A stretch of DNA of 64,000 bases. It comes from Halocatena salina. Lineage in GTDB: Archaea; Halobacteriota; Halobacteria; Halobacteriales; Haloarculaceae. A program made the translations under genes and the position numbers. The notes beneath the pieces are model-generated. The model was not told the DNA's origin and searched no databases. It saw only the letters and a program-made list of their open reading frames with translations. The stretch spans positions 1,736,001-1,800,000 of the forward strand of contig NZ_CP096019.1 in NCBI RefSeq assembly GCF_023115355.1. Reading direction: 5' to 3'. Shown here one piece after another: positions 8,589 through 18,498 of this stretch; position 1 is the first letter of the stretch, and each line of letters starts with the position of its first letter.

Positions 8589-9467
8589 ATGACTGATGAA
8601 TATGGGCTCCTCGACACGGAGATGAGCGGTGCTCCTGGCGATGAGTGGGAGGAAATCGACGTATCGGACACGGAGTCCGATCGTATCGCCCGGAAACAAG
8701 ACCGGGAGTTTCTTTCGTTCCGTAAACGCATCAAGGACGCCGATCAGTTCAAAGTGGAGGCGTCGGTGTTCGACGACGCAACGTTTGCAGCGATCTACAA
8801 ACTCGTTCAGGACGGCTACATCGACGCCTTTGGAGGACCGGTTTCGACGGGCAAGGAAGCGTCGGTGTACACCGCACGGGTGGATTCGAGGACGGTCGCG
8901 GTCAAAATCTATCGCATCAATGCGAGTGATTTCCAACAGATGCGGGCGTATCTCGACGGCGATCCTCGGTTTTCCGGGATCGGAAACGATAAGAAAAAAG
9001 TCGTGCTGTCGTGGGTGAAAAAAGAATTTTCGAACTTACAACGGGCGTACGAAGCTGGCGTGCGCGTCCCGGAGCCGATCACGACCGAGCGCAACGTACT
9101 GGTAATGGAGTACGCCGGCAACGATACGCGAGCGCTGCGGCTCGCGGAGGTAGAGATCGAGAATCCACAGACTGCCTACGAAGTCGTCCGGGAATACACC
9201 CGACGGCTGTACGCTGCCGGACTGGTACACGGCGATTTGAGCGAGTACAACATCGTCATTCACGACAGCGAGCTGTACGTCATCGATCTGGGACAGGCAG
9301 TGACTATCCACCATCCAAACAGCCGGGAGTTCCTCAAACGGGACTGTCAAAACGTCGCGCGCTTTTTCTCACAGCTCGGTGTGGACGTGACTGGCGACGA
9401 ACTGTTAGAGCACGTCGTCCACGACGAGGAGACTCCTGACGCCGCCCCGTTCACGGCGTACGACTGA
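8589..9467 (+). CDS. rio1: RIO1-family atypical serine protein kinase
   Basis: A 292-residue RIO-type kinase. The flexible phosphate-binding loop is STGKEAS (86-92), the invariant lysine is K106 in VAVKIY, the catalytic loop is HGDLSEYN (214-221) and the metal-binding Asp is in VIDLGQ (231-236). RIO1 proteins release assembly factors from pre-40S or pre-30S particles and have ATPase activity. The position between eIF1A and a Dim2-like KH protein supports a role in small-subunit maturation. The start follows a good Shine-Dalgarno site. Confidence 0.95.
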   Translation: MTDEYGLLDTEMSGAPGDEWEEIDVSDTESDRIARKQDREFLSFRKRIKDADQFKVEASVFDDATFAAIYKLVQDGYIDAFGGPVSTGKEASVYTARVDSRTVAVKIYRINASDFQQMRAYLDGDPRFSGIGNDKKKVVLSWVKKEFSNLQRAYEAGVRVPEPITTERNVLVMEYAGNDTRALRLAEVEIENPQTAYEVVREYTRRLYAAGLVHGDLSEYNIVIHDSELYVIDLGQAVTIHHPNSREFLKRDCQNVARFFSQLGVDVTGDELLEHVVHDEETPDAAPFTAYD

Positions 9468-9634
9468 CCTCTCTGATCTCGATTCGGGAGCAGCCGATCA
9501 GTCCCAGCACGCGGATATAATATTCTCCATCATGTATGATGCTGGTAACTACTCTGACAGCAAACAAGTACAAAGACACACCGCGCCAGTAATTCCACCG
9601 AATGGTTAAAACGTGATCCCCTACTACAACAACT

Positions 9635-10183
9635 ATGCAGCACGTGACGATTCCGCAGGACCGCATCGGCGTGCTCGTCGGTGAGGGCGGTGAAACGATG
9701 CGGGAGATCGAGTCGAAGGCCGAGGTTCGGCTCGACATCGATTCAGAAACCGGTTCGGTCGCCGTCGAGACAGTCGGAGACCCGGTACTCGGGTTGAAGG
9801 GACCGGAGATCGTCAAGGCGATCGGACGGGGGTTCCGTCCCAAGGAGGCCCTGCGACTGCTCGACAATGACGTGATGATGTTCGAGGTCGTTGATATCGA
9901 CGCCGCTTCGCGAAACAAGAACGATCTTCGCCGACAGAAGGGTCGGCTCATCGGTGAGGACGGGCGTACACGCGAACTGATGGAGGAACTCACCGGTGCG
10001 TCGGTCGTCATCTACGGTACGACGCTCGGTATCATCGGCCGTCCCAAGGAGGTGAAAGCCGTCCGTCGCGCCGCCGAGATGATCCTCGATGGGGCACCGC
10101 ACGGTTCGGTGTATGCGTTCCTCGAACGCCGGCGCACCGAAATGAAACAACACGAACTCAGTTACCACGAGTACACCGGATAG
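9635..10183 (+). CDS. KH-domain ribosome biogenesis protein (Dim2/Pno1-like)
   Basis: A 182-residue protein with two KH modules. The first has VGEGG at 15-19 and the second GRLIGEDGRTR at 103-113. The central PKEALRLLDNDVMMFEVVDI is typical of archaeal Krr1/Dim2-like proteins, which bind the 3' end of small-subunit rRNA precursors. It lies 167 nt after RIO1 on the same strand. A TATA-like element cannot be placed with confidence, so co-transcription with rio1 is possible. Confidence 0.9.
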   Translation: MQHVTIPQDRIGVLVGEGGETMREIESKAEVRLDIDSETGSVAVETVGDPVLGLKGPEIVKAIGRGFRPKEALRLLDNDVMMFEVVDIDAASRNKNDLRRQKGRLIGEDGRTRELMEELTGASVVIYGTTLGIIGRPKEVKAVRRAAEMILDGAPHGSVYAFLERRRTEMKQHELSYHEYTG

Positions 10184-10489
10184 TAACCACCCCCTGCTGC
10201 GGTTCCAGCCCGACTTTACTCCACGCTGGCGTGCTCGAGTGACGTTTTCGTCCGGCACGTGATCTTGGTGTGAACACGCTTCCGGACGTCACCGTCGACA
10301 GTGGACGGTAGAGCGAGTAAGACCACGTTGTTCCATCACGCTCAACGAACGTCCGCCACTCTTGGATCTCTCCGATTCCGTTCGGTCTCTCGAAGACGTC
10401 CCTGAATACCGTGGTTCACGATCAGTTCCGGTACACCACCACACCATTCTGCGGTACCAAAACACAGTCAGGAGCTTCGAACGAGTCCC
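10184..10489. other. Intergenic stretch without recognisable gene
   Basis: About 300 nt between the KH gene and a small convergent membrane-protein gene. I see no conserved protein frame, RNA fold or strong repeat here. Confidence 0.5.
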
Positions 10490-10702
10490 TCACTGTACCG
10501 ACTCATTGGCAGCCATCTTCAAGAATTGTGGGATAAGCACGGCTTCGATGACTGCCATTCCTAATACGATCAGTCTCGCTGTTCCTTCAAAAAAATACAA
10601 CGCGAAGATCACAAGTATCGCAGCGCTACTGAGACCTATTCCATATCTCAGCACCGGACTTTCGTATGGGGAGCTCACATATAGTTTAGGTACGATAAAC
10701 AT
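10490..10702 (-). CDS. Small hypothetical membrane protein
   Basis: A 70-residue frame with two hydrophobic segments (IGLSSAAILVIFALYFF and ARLIVLGMAVIEAVLI) separated by a short polar turn. The region upstream of its start (10703-10740) is A+T-rich, as for a promoter. The composition supports a real small membrane protein, but I recognise no family. Confidence 0.45.
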   Translation of the reverse strand: MFIVPKLYVSSPYESPVLRYGIGLSSAAILVIFALYFFEGTARLIVLGMAVIEAVLIPQFLKMAANESVQ

Positions 10703-11013
10703 ATAATTACTACTATTTACTCACCATCTTTTCGTCGCGAGGAATTCAGCTCTCGACCGAGATAACCGAAGAGATTCCCAGCTATCCATGAGATATACGT
10801 CGAGCTGTTTTAGGTGCCATAGCAAGTGGTTACACAGCGACCGACGATCAGGAGCTCTCGGTCAGTGGCTCGCGGTCGTGTTCGTCAGCTTGCCTGCCCT
10901 CTTCTGTCTGCATCAATCTCGTCACTTCCGGCGAGGGCCAACTGTAACGCTGACGAGCCGCGCAGAGCTCTACTGTCCGATACATACTTATCGTTGAGTT
11001 TTGATATAGAGCT
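10703..11013. other. Intergenic stretch before the MaoC gene
   Basis: A+T-rich close to 10703, probably the promoter of the small membrane protein on the minus strand. On the plus strand CATACTTATCG at 10983-10993 is a TATA-like element 22-30 nt before ATG 11014. Nothing else is recognised. Confidence 0.45.
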
Positions 11014-11475
11014 ATGCCGTACAGTTACGAACCCCATTACTTCGAAGAGATGACGGAGGGGACGACGTTCGAGAGCGCGGGCCGGACGATCACCGAGTCG
11101 GATTTCGTGATGCATTCGATGCTCACCGGCGATTGGACCGAACTCCACACGAACGCCGAATATGCCGAGGAGGGACCGTACGGCGAGCGCATTGCTCACG
11201 GACCGATGACGTTTATCATCGCCACGGGGCTGGTCCAACGGTGTGGGTTCGTCGAACGAACCGTGATCGCGTTTCTGGGCATGAACTACATGGACGTCCC
11301 GAACCCGGTCACTATCGGTGACACGCTCACGGCGACGTTTGAGGTGACCGATCGGCGCGAACTGGAGAGCCGGAACGACGCCGGACTGGTGGTCATCGAT
11401 TCTGACGTCAGAAACCAGGACGACGAACAGGTGTTCGCGGGAGATATGAAGTTCCTATTCAAACGACAGGAGTAG
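11014..11475 (+). CDS. MaoC-like acyl dehydratase (hot-dog fold)
   Basis: A 153-residue single hot-dog domain. The (R)-specific enoyl hydratase signature is present: DWTELHTNAEYAEE carries the catalytic Asp and His, followed by GERIAHGPMTF. Such enzymes hydrate or dehydrate acyl-CoA or related thioesters in fatty-acid or polyhydroxyalkanoate metabolism. The substrate here is not evident. It is monocistronic, with a TATA-like box close to its start. Confidence 0.88.
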   Translation: MPYSYEPHYFEEMTEGTTFESAGRTITESDFVMHSMLTGDWTELHTNAEYAEEGPYGERIAHGPMTFIIATGLVQRCGFVERTVIAFLGMNYMDVPNPVTIGDTLTATFEVTDRRELESRNDAGLVVIDSDVRNQDDEQVFAGDMKFLFKRQE

Positions 11476-11539
11476 CGGTATCGAGCCGACCATTTCACGG
11501 GCGGATGTTTCTCGTGATCGTGAACGGTTGTGATCTCCT

Positions 11540-12535
11540 CTACAGCTCCGTTTCGATCTCTCGGAGCCGTTCCAAGCGGTAGTCGAGCGGTGGATGAGTA
11601 TTGGTCAGGGACGCCGTTAGCTTCCGAACAGAATACATATACCAGTGGTGGAGCGGCAGTCTTTCACCACGTGGCCCGATCCGTACGGGTTCGCGGACCG
11701 GAGTGTCGATGGGAACGATCGAAAACGCTTCGCTTGATCCCCGTTTTCTCCGGAAATCTTCGGAGGGGATGTCTCCGCGTTGTTTGCTGAGTTTCGTGAT
11801 GGCACTGGCTAACGCCACAGGGGAACCGGTGAGCGTGACGGCCCCTCGATCCGCTGCCAACTCCCGGTAGCGCGAGAGCGCTCGGATCAGGAGCCGTCCG
11901 AGCATCCAAAACACACCAGAAACGACGTACCACGCGCTTGCTCCTCCCGACCGGTACCGTTTGCTGTCTGCCCATCCCTTGATCGATCGTGCCATTTCGA
12001 GTGGCACGGATGCAACGGTCATAACCGCCACGTCGCGGTGTTTGATGTGGGCGAGTTCGTGGGCGAGCACCGCTCGTCGCTCTGTTGCGTCGAGCGTGTC
12101 GAGGAGGGCGCTCGTAACGACAATCGTCGCCCGGTCGGGCGTCAGCCCGCTCGTGTACGCCGTTGGGAATTCCGATTCCGCAACGACCACCGTCGGGACG
12201 GGAAGATCAGCGTGGTGGGCCAGCTGTTCGACGGTTCGTTGGAGTAAGTCCGGCCGTTCCGATACCGGCTGTCGGGGAACTGTCTTGACGAACCGGAGCG
12301 CGAGCGGATCGCGGGCGTACTCCCAGTACACAATGGGACCGACTACGAGTCCAGTTACGAGGAAACCGAGCCAGACGCTGCTTCCGGCTGGAAGTAGTCC
12401 GTGTACTTCGATCCCGAGGAGGAACACGACCACGACTCCGTACACGATACCGAAAAAGACACACGCCACGACGCCGAGCAGCGCGAGCGTCACCGCCATC
12501 CGGAGGACGAGTCCTCGATCACGAGACCATTCCAT
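11540..12535 (-). CDS. HtpX-like M48 membrane metalloprotease
   Basis: A 331-residue zinc protease anchored in the membrane. Two transmembrane segments occupy about residues 12-42 and 54-72. The zinc site is HELAH at 159-163, with the third ligand in RYRELAAD further on. HtpX proteins degrade damaged membrane proteins. The gene starts 68 nt after the stop of atpB on the same strand, where other haloarchaea usually carry the ATP synthase D subunit or a short spacer gene. It may therefore be read through from the ATP synthase operon. Confidence 0.9.
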   Translation of the reverse strand: MEWSRDRGLVLRMAVTLALLGVVACVFFGIVYGVVVVFLLGIEVHGLLPAGSSVWLGFLVTGLVVGPIVYWEYARDPLALRFVKTVPRQPVSERPDLLQRTVEQLAHHADLPVPTVVVAESEFPTAYTSGLTPDRATIVVTSALLDTLDATERRAVLAHELAHIKHRDVAVMTVASVPLEMARSIKGWADSKRYRSGGASAWYVVSGVFWMLGRLLIRALSRYRELAADRGAVTLTGSPVALASAITKLSKQRGDIPSEDFRRKRGSSEAFSIVPIDTPVREPVRIGPRGERLPLHHWYMYSVRKLTASLTNTHPPLDYRLERLREIETEL

Positions 12536-12603
12536 ATTCTAATAGTATCACTCATCAACTAAAGTAGATCGGAAACGGAGATCGGAAACGACTGTGCGTT
12601 AGG

Positions 12604-14025
12604 TTAGTCCGCAGTGGCTTCGACTGGTTCTTGCTCTTCGTCGTCAGTGTAGTACTCTTCGAGGAGGTCCTCGCCGATCCGGTTGAGTTCGGACCGAGGG
12701 AGCATCGACAGCAGATCCCACGCGATATCGAGCGTCTCGTCGATGTCCCGATCAGTAGTGAACCCTTGATCGACGAACTCGGTTTCGAACCGTTCGGCGA
12801 AGTCGAGATACTGGTTGTCGCTTTCTGACAGCGCCTCGCGGCCAACGATGTTCACGAGATCGCGCAGATCCTCACCCTCCGCGTAGGCCGCATACAACTG
12901 ATCGGAAACGTCCGCGTGATCTTCGCGCGTGAGCCCCTCTCCGATCCCGTCGTCCATCAGCCGCGAGAGGCTGGGTAACACGTTGATCGGTGGGCTGATA
13001 TCCTGTGACTGGAGATCCCGATCGATGTAGATCTGTCCCTCCGTGATGTAGCCGGTCAGATCCGGGATCGGATGGGTCTCGTCGTCACCGGGCATCGTCA
13101 GAATCGGGATCTGGGTTACCGATCCCTCCCGGCCGTCGATGCGGCCGGCGCGCTCGTACAGCTCCGCCAGATCAGTGTACATGTATCCCGGATAGCCACG
13201 ACGACCGGGAACCTCCTCGCGGGCCGCGCCGATCTCACGCAGCGCTTCGCAGTAGTTGGTCATGTCCGTCAGGATGACGAGCACGTGGTAATCCTTCTCG
13301 AAGGCGAGATACTCCGCGGTCGTCAACACCAGACGCGGCGTGATCGTCCGCTCGACTGCCGGATCGTCGGCCAGATTCATGAACACCACCGAGCGTTCCA
13401 GCGCACCCGTGCGCTCGAAGTCGTCCATGAACTCGTTTGCCTCCTCTGCGGTGATCCCCATCGCGCCGAACACCACGGCGAACTCCGATTCTTCCTCGTC
13501 TTCGTCAGCGGCCTCTTCTGGCACGGTCGCCTGTCGGGCGATCTGGAGCGCCAGCTCGTTGTGTGGCAGCCCTGATGCCGAGAAGATCGGCAGCTTCTGG
13601 CCGCGAACAAGCGTGTTCATGCCGTCGATCGCTGAAACTCCCGTCTGGATGAACTCCTCAGGGTACTCCCGCGCGGTCGGGTTGATCGCGGAACCGATGA
13701 TGTCGTGACGTTCGTCGGGAACGATGTCCGGCCCACCGTCGATCGGCTGTCCGGAGCCATCGAGCACCCGACCGAGAAGATCCTCGGTGACGGGCATTTT
13801 AAGCGTCTCACCCAAAAAGCGAACTGACGAATCTCGATCGATGCCGTCAGTCCCCTCGAACACCTGAATCGCTACGTGATCGCTGGCTGCTTCGAGCACC
13901 TGTCCGCGGCGGGTCTCACCGGACGGTGTTTCGATCTCGACCATCTCATCGTAGCCGATCGGTTCGTCCGTCTCTACGAACACCAGCGGACCGCTGATCT
14001 CCGTGATCGTTTGATACTCTTTCAT
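12604..14025 (-). CDS. atpB: A-type ATP synthase subunit B
   Basis: A 473-residue non-catalytic nucleotide-binding subunit of the A1 head. It starts [13 protein letters not shown] and contains [19 protein letters not shown] and [13 protein letters not shown], all typical of subunit B. As expected it lacks the P-loop seen in subunit A. The end is rich in acidic residues. It begins 1 nt after the stop of atpA, so the two are translationally linked. It is the last ATP synthase gene in this cluster. Confidence 0.97.
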   Translation of the reverse strand: MKEYQTITEISGPLVFVETDEPIGYDEMVEIETPSGETRRGQVLEAASDHVAIQVFEGTDGIDRDSSVRFLGETLKMPVTEDLLGRVLDGSGQPIDGGPDIVPDERHDIIGSAINPTAREYPEEFIQTGVSAIDGMNTLVRGQKLPIFSASGLPHNELALQIARQATVPEEAADEDEEESEFAVVFGAMGITAEEANEFMDDFERTGALERSVVFMNLADDPAVERTITPRLVLTTAEYLAFEKDYHVLVILTDMTNYCEALREIGAAREEVPGRRGYPGYMYTDLAELYERAGRIDGREGSVTQIPILTMPGDDETHPIPDLTGYITEGQIYIDRDLQSQDISPPINVLPSLSRLMDDGIGEGLTREDHADVSDQLYAAYAEGEDLRDLVNIVGREALSESDNQYLDFAERFETEFVDQGFTTDRDIDETLDIAWDLLSMLPRSELNRIGEDLLEEYYTDDEEQEPVEATAD

Positions 14026-14026
14026 G

Positions 14027-15793
14027 TCAGTATTTCTCTCGAAGTTGGCTCGTGATCTCGTCGGTGAGGTCGGAGACGAACTCCGCGGCCTCCTCGTCGG
14101 GAGTGGTTGCGATACGATTCAAACGCGGGACCGCGTCGACTGAGGTGATCTCGTCGACGGGCACCCCGGCGTCCAGCGCCTCAAACGCCTCGTCGTTGAA
14201 CGCCTTGATCGCCGTGAGGATCTGGTAGGTTTTCTCCGGCGGACAGTACCGGTCCACGTCGTGGAACGCGTTCTGCTGGAGCCATGCTTCTCGGAGGTAA
14301 CGAGCCACCTCGAGGGTAAGCTGCTGGTCTTCCGGCAGTGCGTCCTTTCCGACGAGCTGGACGATCTCTTGAAGTTCCGATTCCTCGTCCAGCGTGTTGA
14401 TCGCCCACTGACGCGTCTCCGACCAGTCGTCCGCGATCTCGTTCTCAAACCACGGATCCAACTGACTGCGGTACAGCGAGTACGATTCGTCCCAGTTGAT
14501 CGCCGGGAAGTGACGACGCTCTGCGAGATCAGCATCGAGCGCCCAGAACGTCTTGACGATGCGCAGCGTGTTCTGTGTGACGGGTTCTGAGAAGTCACCA
14601 CCGGGCGGGGAAACCGCCCCGATCACCGAGATGGATCCCTCGGAGCCGTTCACGTTCTCGAAGTAGCCAGCACGCTCGTAGAACGCTGACAAACGCGCGG
14701 CGAGATACGCGGGATAGCCCTCCTCGCCGGGCATTTCTTCGAGCCGCGAGCTGATCTCACGCATGGCTTCAGCCCACCGCGAGGTCGAATCCGCCATCAG
14801 CGCCACGTCGTACCCCATGTCGCGGTAGTACTCCGCGATGGTGATGCCGGTGTACACACATGATTCCCGGGCCGCGACGGGCATGTTCGAGGTGTTAGCG
14901 ATAAGGCACGTCCGGGCCATCAGGGGGTTGCCGGTCTGGGGGTCCGGTAGCTCGGGGAAGTCGTCGATGACCTCGGTCATCTCGTTGCCCCGCTCCCCAC
15001 AGCCGACGTAGACCACGATGTCGGCGTCTGCGAACTTCGCCAGCGACTGTTGGGTGACGGTTTTCCCCGAGCCGAAGGGTCCCGGGATCGCGGCCGTCCC
15101 GCCTTTCGCCAGCGGGAACAGCCCATCGAGGATTCGTTGGCCCGACACCAGCGGCGTGGTGGGTGTCTGTTTTTCGACGGTCGGGCGAGCCTCACGCACC
15201 GGCCATTCTTGGTGCATCGTGACCTCCTCACCCGAATCGAGCGTGGTGACCGCCTCCGTGACGGTGAACGATCCCGCTTCGATCGATTCGACTTCACCGC
15301 CCTCGAAATCCGGGGGAACGAGCACCTTGTGCTCGATGCTGATCGTCTCGTCGACCGTTCCGACGACGTCGCCGGGTCCGACCTCGTCACCGACTTCGAC
15401 CGACGGTGTGAACTCCCACGTTTTTTCGAGGTCGATACCGGGCGCATCAACCCCGCGGTCGAGGAACGCGCCCATTTGGTCTTCGAGCACGTCGAGGGGC
15501 CGTTGGACGCCGTCGTAGATGGTGTCGAGCATTCCCGGTCCGAGATCCACCGTCAACGGCTCGCCAGTGTTCGTCACCGGCTCGCCGGGGGATACGGCCG
15601 AGGTTTCCTCATACACCTGAATCGTCGTTATGTTGCCTTCGATCTCGATAACCTCGCCCATTAGCCCTTCTTCACCGACGTACACGACGTCGTTCATCCG
15701 GGCGTCGAGGTCCGTGGCGGTCACGACTGGACCGCTCACGCTTTCGATAACGCCGTCATCGCTGACGGTCTGCTCCTGTGTTGCCTGACTCAT
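14027..15793 (-). CDS. atpA: A-type ATP synthase catalytic subunit A
   Basis: A 588-residue catalytic subunit of the A1 hexamer. The P-loop GPFGSGKT is at 238-245, preceded by the family-specific non-homologous insertion (about 110-200). The length is normal and no intein is present. A 159-nt gap separates it from atpF upstream, which is longer than other junctions in the operon, so an internal promoter is possible. Confidence 0.97.
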   Translation of the reverse strand: MSQATQEQTVSDDGVIESVSGPVVTATDLDARMNDVVYVGEEGLMGEVIEIEGNITTIQVYEETSAVSPGEPVTNTGEPLTVDLGPGMLDTIYDGVQRPLDVLEDQMGAFLDRGVDAPGIDLEKTWEFTPSVEVGDEVGPGDVVGTVDETISIEHKVLVPPDFEGGEVESIEAGSFTVTEAVTTLDSGEEVTMHQEWPVREARPTVEKQTPTTPLVSGQRILDGLFPLAKGGTAAIPGPFGSGKTVTQQSLAKFADADIVVYVGCGERGNEMTEVIDDFPELPDPQTGNPLMARTCLIANTSNMPVAARESCVYTGITIAEYYRDMGYDVALMADSTSRWAEAMREISSRLEEMPGEEGYPAYLAARLSAFYERAGYFENVNGSEGSISVIGAVSPPGGDFSEPVTQNTLRIVKTFWALDADLAERRHFPAINWDESYSLYRSQLDPWFENEIADDWSETRQWAINTLDEESELQEIVQLVGKDALPEDQQLTLEVARYLREAWLQQNAFHDVDRYCPPEKTYQILTAIKAFNDEAFEALDAGVPVDEITSVDAVPRLNRIATTPDEEAAEFVSDLTDEITSQLREKY

Positions 15794-15952
15794 GGTTTGT
15801 TGGTTCGCGTGGATTGACTGTGTGTGATCGATTCCGTTGATGATCGGTGCCTTCGATAGGGTCAGTGGTGTCGCATCGAGCGACGATGACCGGGCTGTCC
15901 GGGCCGTGTCCCATCTAGGCTTCCAGTACCTGTGGTCCTGTCGCTCTCGTCG

Positions 15953-16294
15953 TTACTCATCCATGAGGTCGATACCGATCGCTCGCTTGATCTGCTCGCG
16001 GAGTCCACCGCTCCCGGCCCCGCCACCCAGCGTGACGAGCACGGGATCGACGCTCGTTTCGACCTCGGTTCGTAACTGTCTGGAAAGGTACGAGAGATCC
16101 TCGTCGTGCATCACGATGATCCCGATGTCCTCGTCGTTCACCATCGTCTCGACAGCGTCGTCGAGACCCTCAGATTTCTGTTCTTCCGGAACGGTTTCGA
16201 ATCGACGAACACCGGCCAGTCGGAACCCGGTGGTGAACTCTTGGCTTCCGATGACGCCGATCTCCTGACTTGCGTTGGTGTCCTGGTGGCTCAT
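15953..16294 (-). CDS. atpF: A-type ATP synthase subunit F
   Basis: A 113-residue Rossmann-like central-stalk subunit. The start MSHQDTNASQEIGVIGSQEF is followed by GFRLAGVRRF and GIIVMHDEDLSYL, matching the family. The N-terminal extension before EIGVIG is slightly longer than in many homologues. Its start overlaps the end of atpC by 4 nt. Confidence 0.93.
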   Translation of the reverse strand: MSHQDTNASQEIGVIGSQEFTTGFRLAGVRRFETVPEEQKSEGLDDAVETMVNDEDIGIIVMHDEDLSYLSRQLRTEVETSVDPVLVTLGGGAGSGGLREQIKRAIGIDLMDE

Positions 16295-17346
16295 ACGATC
16301 ACCAGTTCTTCTTCGATCTCTTCGTCCGTTAGTCCTGCCTCCTTGCCGCGCGCGATCGCTCTGATGTTATCGACTTCGCGCTCTTTGGCACGGATGTACG
16401 CGATTACCGGACAGATCGACAGATGATACCGGTTCGTTAGCGCGTCCGTGTACTCCAACAGCGCCCGATCAAGAGCCCGTTCGAACTCGATGAGGCTGTC
16501 CGCTTCTTCGAGGTCGTCGAGCGCATTCTCTAGATCACTCCTGTAGGAACTTTGACGAAGGTACTCCGTGAGCTGTCCCACGTTGGTCGTGAGCTGTGCC
16601 AGCTCGGACTCCTCGAACAACTGCCCACCGGAGATGAAATACTCGCTGGGATCGATGTCCGCACCGCTGCGCGCGAGCCGGAGTGCGTTGCGGATGTTTC
16701 GGAAGTCGATCTCAGCGCGCAACAACTGAACGTACAGCGCCGTCGGCTCCGAGGGGTTTTCCGGAACGTCACCGAGCAGATCCGAGTAGAACGCGCGATC
16801 GATCGCGTTTTCGAGCGGGACGAGCACGTCCATTTCTTCATAGTCGGCGTAGGCCTCTTCGAGCGCTGGTCCGAAGATGGTGTTAGACAGCTGCTCGACC
16901 ACCATCTCGATCGAACCCGCTTCCGTGAGCTGATCCAACAGCTCATCGGAGAACGCCCCGGCACGGATCAGATCGTCCGCGATCGTCTGTTGTCCGGCGT
17001 CAGTGTACACACCGCGAATGACCGTCTTTACGTTCCACGCGTCGAACTTCCGGAGATACCTCGCGATGTTGTCGTACAGCTCTCCGCCCGCGAACGTGAG
17101 CAGATCATCGAAGTGCTTCGCTAAGTTGCGGTTGAGCGCGTACTCGATGAGATCGACGCCGTCGTGACGCGATCCGAGCGCGTTCATCTCGGTTTCGTAC
17201 TCAGTTTCTTCCATGAACCGGGCGATCTCTCCCGGACCCATGCGAACGAGCTTGCGGTAATCGTCCTCATCGAACAGGGCCGCCCGGCGGACCCGAACGC
17301 GCGCCGTGACGTAACCGTAGTTCGCCGTATCAACCGTCGTGTTCAT
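16291..17346 (-). CDS. atpC: A-type ATP synthase subunit C
   Basis: A 351-residue V-type subunit d homologue that couples the central stalk to the membrane rotor. The N-terminus NYGYVTARVRVRRAALF and the C-terminus ICPVIAYIRAKEREVDNIRAI are diagnostic. Its start lies inside the last codons of atpE (17-nt overlap), and it overlaps atpF at the other end, which implies coupled translation. Confidence 0.95.
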   Translation of the reverse strand: MNTTVDTANYGYVTARVRVRRAALFDEDDYRKLVRMGPGEIARFMEETEYETEMNALGSRHDGVDLIEYALNRNLAKHFDDLLTFAGGELYDNIARYLRKFDAWNVKTVIRGVYTDAGQQTIADDLIRAGAFSDELLDQLTEAGSIEMVVEQLSNTIFGPALEEAYADYEEMDVLVPLENAIDRAFYSDLLGDVPENPSEPTALYVQLLRAEIDFRNIRNALRLARSGADIDPSEYFISGGQLFEESELAQLTTNVGQLTEYLRQSSYRSDLENALDDLEEADSLIEFERALDRALLEYTDALTNRYHLSICPVIAYIRAKEREVDNIRAIARGKEAGLTDEEIEEELVIV

Positions 17347-17932
17347 TCTTTGCTTCGAATAACCGCTCGCTCACCTCGCGCAGATTGTCGTCCCAAACGT
17401 CCTCGAACACGGAATCGAACGTGTTGTTCACACGGACCCGTGAACTGTCGCTTTCGACGACCACGCCACCGAGACAGTCGTACTCGCCAGCGTAGGTGAA
17501 TCCGTCGTACCCTTCGTCTTCGAGGATCGACTTGATCAGCTCGGCGTCGTCGTCGCGGCCGTACACGTCGACGGCCGCGTCGCCGTCGAACTCTTCGGCG
17601 GCGTCGTCGAGCAGCGTGTGGGTCAGCTCTTCTCGACTCGCTTCGAGCGTTGTGAGTTCCGACTCGATCGATGCTCGAACCGACTCAAGGATGGTACGAC
17701 GTGCTTCGAGGCGCTGTTGTTTCGCTTCGAGTTTGGCGCTTGAAAGGCGCTGTTCTCGTTCTTGTTCGATCGTTCGTTCGACCTCGCGCTCGCGCTGTTC
17801 GACGATCTCTTCGGCCTCCGACTCGGCCTCTGCGATGATCGACTGGGCCTCCTCCTCTGCCTCTTCGCGTATATCGTCTGCACGCGCGCGGGCTTCCTCT
17901 CGAATGTCCTCTACGACCGTATCAAGGCTCAT
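17330..17932 (-). CDS. atpE: A-type ATP synthase subunit E
   Basis: A 200-residue peripheral-stalk subunit. The N-terminal half is a long charged coiled coil (EDIREEARARADDIREEAEEE and onward), and the C-terminal half is a globular domain that contacts the A1 head. It pairs with subunit H. It overlaps atpC and lies 27 nt after atpK. Confidence 0.93.
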   Translation of the reverse strand: MSLDTVVEDIREEARARADDIREEAEEEAQSIIAEAESEAEEIVEQREREVERTIEQEREQRLSSAKLEAKQQRLEARRTILESVRASIESELTTLEASREELTHTLLDDAAEEFDGDAAVDVYGRDDDAELIKSILEDEGYDGFTYAGEYDCLGGVVVESDSSRVRVNNTFDSVFEDVWDDNLREVSERLFEAKNEHDG

Positions 17933-17959
17933 GTTATCGATAGGGAAAGTCGGGTGCGG

Positions 17960-18229
17960 TTATTGGAGGAGGAAGACGACGACGAGTCCGAAAATGACGA
18001 TCGTCTCCGGAATAACCGTCAGGAGGACACCGTACCCGAGCATGCCTCTGTCTTCGGCGATCGCACCGACGGCTGCCGATCCGATGCTACGCTCGGCGTA
18101 GCCAGCCCCGATTGCTGCGAGTCCGAAACCGATCGCTGCACCCGTTGCGGGTGGGATCGCGGCGGCAGATTCACCTGCTTGCAGTACCATAGCATTGAGA
18201 AACGCTGCGGTGAGTTGGAGTTCCATCAT
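17960..18229 (-). CDS. atpK: A-type ATP synthase subunit K (rotor proteolipid)
   Basis: An 89-residue two-helix proteolipid of the membrane rotor ring. The glycine-rich first helix (GAAIGFGLAAIGAGYAE) and the ion-binding Glu75 in VIPETIVIFG are visible. The single-hairpin size agrees with other haloarchaea. The upstream gap to atpI is 269 nt and A+T-rich, so this highly expressed subunit may have its own promoter. Confidence 0.95.
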   Translation of the reverse strand: MMELQLTAAFLNAMVLQAGESAAAIPPATGAAIGFGLAAIGAGYAERSIGSAAVGAIAEDRGMLGYGVLLTVIPETIVIFGLVVVFLLQ

Positions 18230-18498
18230 GGTTTAGTGGATTCTCTTGGGTTCGCTCGTATCCGAACGGTTGGGTCTAATTATACTGTACCCATAAAGCT
18301 TCTCAAACGATTTTCTCCGATATCGTGGTAATCAGTGCCGAGTCCATAATTCATAAGGTTATAGCGGAAAATATGGGTGCGTGTCATATTTTTCTGGGTC
18401 TCGTTCCCCCGTCGGGATAACACGAAAAAACACAGAGTTAGCTCCCACTCCGAGCGATCGGAACAAAATTCACAAATTAAAACGACGACCGAGGTAGC